Origin: Actinospica sp035712985
Lineage (GTDB): Bacteria > Actinomycetota > Actinomycetes > Streptomycetales > Catenulisporaceae
DNA length: 18,797 bases
Assembly (NCBI GenBank): GCA_035712985.1
Contig: DASTAE010000151.1
Location: 1 to 18,797 of the forward strand
Reading direction: 5' to 3'
The position numbers were made by a program, and so were the translations under genes. The notes beneath the pieces were generated by a model. It worked only from the letters and a program-made list of their open reading frames with translations. It made no database searches and was not told where the DNA came from. Shown in pieces: positions 15,625-18,797 of the stretch (the stretch's first letter is position 1; each line of letters starts with the position of its first letter).

Positions 15625-16455
15625 TTACTCGCCGATCTCCGTCAACAGTCGCGTATGCCGGTCTATCACGGTTCGCAGGGTCTGATCACCCGGTGTGTCC
15701 CAGATCTCCTGGTTGAAGATCTCCACCTCGGTGAAGCCCTGGTACCCGGTGTCCTTCACGGCGCGCGCGAAGGACGCGATGTCGATCACTCCGTCGCCCA
15801 CGTGCCCGCGGCCGAGCAGCGCGTCGGCCGGGATCGGGATCAGGAAGTCGCAGGCCTGGAACGCGTAGATCCGGCCGGCCGCTCCCGCGCGCTTGATCTG
15901 CGCGAACACCTGCGGATCCCACCAGACGTGGTAGGTGTCCACGCACACCCCGACGTTGCGGCAGCCGGTGCGCACCGCCACCTCGTCGGCGATGTCCAGG
16001 GCCTGGCCGAGGGTCGAGACGACCGCGCGGTCGGCGCAGAACATCGGGTGCAGCGGCTCGATCGCCAGCTTCACGCCTCGGTGCTCGGCGTACGGGGCGA
16101 GCTCGGCGATGCCGTCCGTGACCGCGGCGCGCGCCGCCACGAGGTCCTTGCTGCCGCGCTCCAGGCCGCCGACGACCAGCACGAGCACGTCGGTGCCGAG
16201 GGCCACGCACTCGTCCACGGCCGCCTGGTTGTCCTCCAGCCAGTCCGGAGAGGTGAAGAAGCCGCCGCGGCACAGGCTGGTGACCGTCAGGCCCGCATCC
16301 CGCACCAGCTTCGCCGCCGCCTCGAGTCCGTGCTCGGCGACCTTGTCGCGCCACAGGCCGATCCCGGGCACGCCCTGTTCGACGCAGCCCGCGACCGCCT
16401 CGGCGAGGCTCCAGTTCTTCGTCGTCCAGACGTTCAGCGAGAGCTGCTCAATCAC
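15625..16455 (-). CDS. Sugar isomerase/epimerase-like TIM-barrel protein
   Basis: 276-residue protein of the xylose isomerase-like TIM-barrel (AP endonuclease 2) superfamily. Likely metal ligands are E133 (AIEPLHP), D173 and H176 (CVDTYHVWWD) and E245 (FTEVEIFN); GRGHVGDG (215-222) is the familiar barrel loop, with H218. Relatives include sugar 3-epimerases, inosose dehydratases and recently recognised hydratases of keto-sugar routes. The reaction here is not determined. The start is GTG at 16455, overlapping the end of the upstream DUF993 gene by eight bases (GTGATTGA), so the two are translationally coupled. The operon context, dehydrogenase plus aldolase-fold protein plus ThuA, argues for a role in sugar breakdown. 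Confidence 0.9.
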   Translation of the reverse strand: MIEQLSLNVWTTKNWSLAEAVAGCVEQGVPGIGLWRDKVAEHGLEAAAKLVRDAGLTVTSLCRGGFFTSPDWLEDNQAAVDECVALGTDVLVLVVGGLERGSKDLVAARAAVTDGIAELAPYAEHRGVKLAIEPLHPMFCADRAVVSTLGQALDIADEVAVRTGCRNVGVCVDTYHVWWDPQVFAQIKRAGAAGRIYAFQACDFLIPIPADALLGRGHVGDGVIDIASFARAVKDTGYQGFTEVEIFNQEIWDTPGDQTLRTVIDRHTRLLTEIGE

Positions 16456-17515
16456 CCGAGTACTCCTTGAAGCGCGCCGCGGCGAGGTCGGCGTCCGGGA
16501 AGATCCCGCCTTCCACGGCCATCTCGTAAAGCTTCGTCAGATGCGCGCGGTCCCGGCCGGTCTCCTGGCCGCCGACCATCCTGAAGTGGTCCTGGTGGCC
16601 CGACAGGTACGCCAGGAACACGACGCCCGTCTTGTAGAACTGCGTCGGCGCCGCGAAGATGTGCCGCGCCAGCGGAACCAGCGGATCGAGCACGCCGCGG
16701 AACCCCGCCACGTCGCCCGCGTCCAGCAGCTCAAAGGCCTGCGCGGCCTGCGTGGCCAGCGGGTCGAAGATGCCGAGCAGCGCGTGGCTGAAGCCCTGCT
16801 CGTCGCCCGCGATCAGCTGCGGGAAGTTGAAGTCGTCGCCGGTGTACAGGCGCACGCCCTCGGGCAGCCGGCGGCGCAGCGCGATCTCGCGGTCCGCGTC
16901 GAGCAGCGAGACCTTGATGCCGTCGATCCTCGCCGCGTGCTCGTCGATGATCGCGAGCACCGATTCGGTGGCCAGGTCCAGGTCGTCGTTGCCCCAGTAG
17001 CCCTTGAGCGCGGGGTCGAACATGTCGCCGAGCCAGTGCAGGATCACCGGGCTCGAGGCCTGGCCGAGGATCCGCGCGTACACCTCGGCGTACTCGTCGG
17101 TGCCGCGCGCGGTGGCGGCCAGTGCGCGGCTGCACATCAGCACCGGCTGCGCGCCGGCCTGCTCGACGACCTCGAGCTGGCCCTCGTACGCGTCGCCGAT
17201 CTCGGCCAGCGTGTACGGGGTCGTCGGCGCGGCGGGCAGCTGATCGGTGCCGACGCCGCAGCAGACGAGTCCGCCGACGGTCTTGGCCTCGGCGCCGGAA
17301 CGCCGGATGAGCTCCTTCGTCGCGGACCAGTCCAGGCCCATGCCGCGCTGAGCGGTGTCCATCGCGTCGGCGATGCCGAGGCCCAGCGACCACAGGTGGT
17401 GCCGGAACGCGAGCGTGGCGTCCCAGTCGACCGCGGCCGGGGCGCCCGGCGCGTTGACCGCGGTCGGGTCGGCCACGACGTGCGCGGCGGCGAAGACGGT
17501 GCGGGAGACCGGCAT
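16448..17515 (-). CDS. DUF993 protein, dihydrodipicolinate synthase/aldolase-like TIM barrel
   Basis: 355-residue protein that I place in DUF993, a poorly characterised branch of the DHDPS/N-acetylneuraminate lyase superfamily. K201 lies in DGIKVSLLDADRE, which corresponds to the Schiff-base lysine motif GIK of class I aldolases. SSPVILHWLG (154-163) corresponds to the conserved strand that in DHDPS ends with YN; here His replaces the Tyr, so the chemistry probably differs from lysine biosynthesis. The C-terminal third (RHIFAAPTQFYKTGVVFLAYLSGHQDHFRM) is helical, as in the superfamily. Retro-aldol cleavage of a keto-sugar acid or similar compound is a reasonable guess. The ATG at 17515 overlaps the dehydrogenase stop (TGATG), showing coupling. 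Confidence 0.88.
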   Translation of the reverse strand: MPVSRTVFAAAHVVADPTAVNAPGAPAAVDWDATLAFRHHLWSLGLGIADAMDTAQRGMGLDWSATKELIRRSGAEAKTVGGLVCCGVGTDQLPAAPTTPYTLAEIGDAYEGQLEVVEQAGAQPVLMCSRALAATARGTDEYAEVYARILGQASSPVILHWLGDMFDPALKGYWGNDDLDLATESVLAIIDEHAARIDGIKVSLLDADREIALRRRLPEGVRLYTGDDFNFPQLIAGDEQGFSHALLGIFDPLATQAAQAFELLDAGDVAGFRGVLDPLVPLARHIFAAPTQFYKTGVVFLAYLSGHQDHFRMVGGQETGRDRAHLTKLYEMAVEGGIFPDADLAAARFKEYSGD

Positions 17516-18684
17516 CAGGCGCCCCGCCCCATTTCCGGCACCTCGACCCGGCGGCCCTCGGCGGCCGAGAGCAGGCCGAGCTCGGCCAGCTGCACGCCCT
17601 TGGCCCCGGCCCACAGGTCGTGCGGGAAGGCGGTGCCGGGCGCGTCCAGCAGCACGTGCCTGAGGAACAGCTCCCACTGGATCTTGAATCCGTTGTCGAA
17701 CTCTCCGTTGTCCGGCACGGTCTGCCACTGCTCGCGGAAGGGCACGGTGTTCGGGATGTCCGGGTTCCAGACCGGCTTCGGCGTGCCGGCGCGGGACTGG
17801 AAGCGGCATTCGCGCAGCCCGGCCACGGCGCTGCCGTGCGTGCCGTCGATCTGGAACTCGACCAGCTCCTCGCGGTTCACCCGGACCGTCCAGGAGGAGT
17901 TGATCTGGGCGACGATGCCGCCGTCGAGCTCGAACACGCCGTAGGCCGCGTCGTCGGCGGTGGCCTGGTAGGGCTTGCCGAGCTCGTCGACCCGCTCCGG
18001 GATGTGCGTGGCGGTCTGCGCGTAGACCGAGCGGACCGGCGCGATGATGTGCTCGAGCACGTACTGCCAGTGCGGGAACATGTCGAGCACGATGCCGCCG
18101 CCGTCCTCGGCGCGGTAGTTCCAGGAGGGGCGCTGCGCCTCCTGCCAGTCGCCCTCGAAGACCCAGTAGCCGAACTCGCCGCGCACGGACAGGATCCGGC
18201 CGAAGAAGCCGCCGTCCACCAGGCGCTTGAGCTTGAGCAGGCCCGGCAGGAAGAGCTTGTCCTGCACCACGCCGTGCTTGACGCCCGCGGCGTCGGCCAG
18301 CCGCGCGAGCTCCTGGGCGCCGGCGACGGAGTCGGAGGTGGGCTTCTCCACGTAGATGTGCTTGCCCGCCGCGATCGCCTTCTTCACCGCGGCCTCGCGC
18401 AGGTGGGTGAGCTGGGCGTCGAAGTAGATCTGGTTGGCCGGGTCGGCGAGGGCCGCGTCCAGGTCCGTGGTCCACCGCGTGAGGCCGTGCTTCGCGGCCA
18501 GCGCCTCCAGCTTGTCCGCGTTGCGGCCGACGAGCACCGGCTCGGGCCAGACGACCGTCCCGTCCGGCAGCGCGAGTCCGCCCTGCTCCCGCAGGGCCAG
18601 GATCGAGCGGACCAGGTGCTGGCGGTAGCCCATGCGTCCGGTGACGCCGTTCATCACGATGCCGAGGGTGGTGCGGCTGCCCAT
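17515..18684 (-). CDS. Gfo/Idh/MocA-family NAD(P)-dependent oxidoreductase
   Basis: 389-residue dehydrogenase of the glucose-fructose oxidoreductase/inositol dehydrogenase family, probably oxidising a sugar or sugar derivative. The Rossmann motif is NGVTGRMG (12-19), unusually close to the DapB-type GxTGRMG loop rather than the common GxGxxG/A of this family. E113-K114-P115 is the family's hallmark EKP with the substrate-binding Lys. GGGIVLDMFPHW (195-206) supplies the usual D201/H205 catalytic pair. The start ATG at 18684 is preceded by AGGAAAGG six bases upstream; an open frame continues to 18780 through the promoter and is ignored. It is first in the operon, immediately behind a LacI-type operator. 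Its substrate is unknown. Confidence 0.93.
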   Translation of the reverse strand: MGSRTTLGIVMNGVTGRMGYRQHLVRSILALREQGGLALPDGTVVWPEPVLVGRNADKLEALAAKHGLTRWTTDLDAALADPANQIYFDAQLTHLREAAVKKAIAAGKHIYVEKPTSDSVAGAQELARLADAAGVKHGVVQDKLFLPGLLKLKRLVDGGFFGRILSVRGEFGYWVFEGDWQEAQRPSWNYRAEDGGGIVLDMFPHWQYVLEHIIAPVRSVYAQTATHIPERVDELGKPYQATADDAAYGVFELDGGIVAQINSSWTVRVNREELVEFQIDGTHGSAVAGLRECRFQSRAGTPKPVWNPDIPNTVPFREQWQTVPDNGEFDNGFKIQWELFLRHVLLDAPGTAFPHDLWAGAKGVQLAELGLLSAAEGRRVEVPEMGRGA

Positions 18685-18706
18685 GTCGACCTTTCCTTCG
18701 CAGATT

Positions 18707-18722
18707 TGGAAAGCGCTTTCCA
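18707..18722. promoter_or_regulatory. Perfect 16-bp LacI-family operator
   Basis: TGGAAAGCGCTTTCCA is a perfect palindrome with the central CG typical of LacI/CcpA-family operators. It covers the predicted start point of the leftward operon and overlaps the -35 of a possible rightward promoter. A bound repressor would therefore block the catabolic operon and perhaps its own gene. Confidence 0.88.
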
Positions 18723-18728
18723 CCGCGT

Positions 18729-18758
18729 AGAGTAGGGGCGTGGACGAGCAGAGGTCAA
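18729..18758 (-). promoter_or_regulatory. Promoter of the four-gene sugar operon
   Basis: On the minus strand TTGACC (18758-18753) and TACTCT (18734-18729) are separated by 18 bases, close to the housekeeping consensus. Transcription would start near 18722, at the edge of the palindromic operator, leaving a leader of about 38 bases to the ATG at 18684. Confidence 0.7.
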
Positions 18759-18797
18759 GGGGCGGGGAAGCGCCGGCCACCGGCCGGGTCAGGACGG
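18740..18797 (+). CDS. Possible start of a divergent LacI-family regulator gene (partial)
   Basis: From the GTG at 18740 the frame is open to the window edge (19 codons, beginning VDEQRSRGGEAPATG and ending VRT). A basic stretch such as VRT often directly precedes the LacI helix-turn-helix (TLADVA...), but that part lies outside the window. TAGAGT (18728-18733) ends six bases before the GTG and TTGGAA (18706-18711) is 16 bases further up, suggesting a leaderless transcript overlapping the operator. It is predicted only from position and context. Confidence 0.4.
   Translation, partial: MDEQRSRGGEAPATGRVRT

Noticed and set aside
1..18797. CRISPR arrays, tRNA/rRNA genes, insertion sequences, prophage or defence genes
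   Set aside because: Looked for on both strands; no spaced repeats, transposase motifs or cloverleaf-like sequences were recognised.

Overview
The window is GC-rich DNA from an actinobacterium. Lineage evidence is a ctaE-qcrC-qcrA-qcrB block with a di-haem QcrC and a three-helix Rieske protein, a PimB-type phosphatidylinositol mannosyltransferase, an ECF41 sigma factor with its partner gene, and several apparently leaderless genes. The gene order recalls Streptomyces and its relatives (Streptomycetales/Catenulisporales), but the genus cannot be named from the sequence alone.

Layout. (1) 1-324, minus: the start of a receiver-like regulator gene, cut by the window edge. (2) 613-4856, plus: cytochrome c oxidase subunit III followed by the three subunits of the cytochrome bcc complex, tightly packed and closed by a perfect 14-bp hairpin. 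(3) 4998-8016: a stand-alone Lrp/AsnC ligand-binding domain (minus), a coiled-coil/NYN putative ribonuclease (plus) and a secreted NlpC/P60 peptidoglycan hydrolase (plus). (4) 8088-9014: an aminoglycoside-phosphotransferase-fold kinase. (5) 9060-10611: a carboxymuconolactone-decarboxylase/AhpD-like protein and an ECF41 sigma factor, preceded by a textbook ECF41 promoter. (6) 10615-13173: a divergent pair, a GT87-like membrane glycosyltransferase and a PimB-like GT4 mannosyltransferase, probably acting in cell-envelope glycolipid synthesis. (7) 13159-14922: an unrecognised protein built of two tandem copies of one domain (minus), divergent from a TrmH/SpoU RNA methyltransferase (plus). (8) 14919-18684, minus: a four-gene operon (Gfo/Idh/MocA dehydrogenase, DUF993 aldolase-fold protein, sugar isomerase/epimerase-fold protein, ThuA-like protein). 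It has a strong promoter and a perfect 16-bp LacI-type operator at its start. A possible divergent LacI gene begins at the right edge.

How they work together. Region 2 makes the quinol-to-oxygen end of the respiratory chain. Regions 3, 6 and 7 are mostly core envelope and RNA functions. Regions 5 and 8 are self-contained regulated modules, and they are the most interesting parts. Region 8 looks like an uncharacterised carbohydrate-catabolic pathway, perhaps through keto-sugar intermediates, under LacI-type control. Region 5 is an autoregulated ECF41 circuit whose promoter can be read directly. No tRNA, rRNA, CRISPR array, insertion sequence or phage gene was seen.
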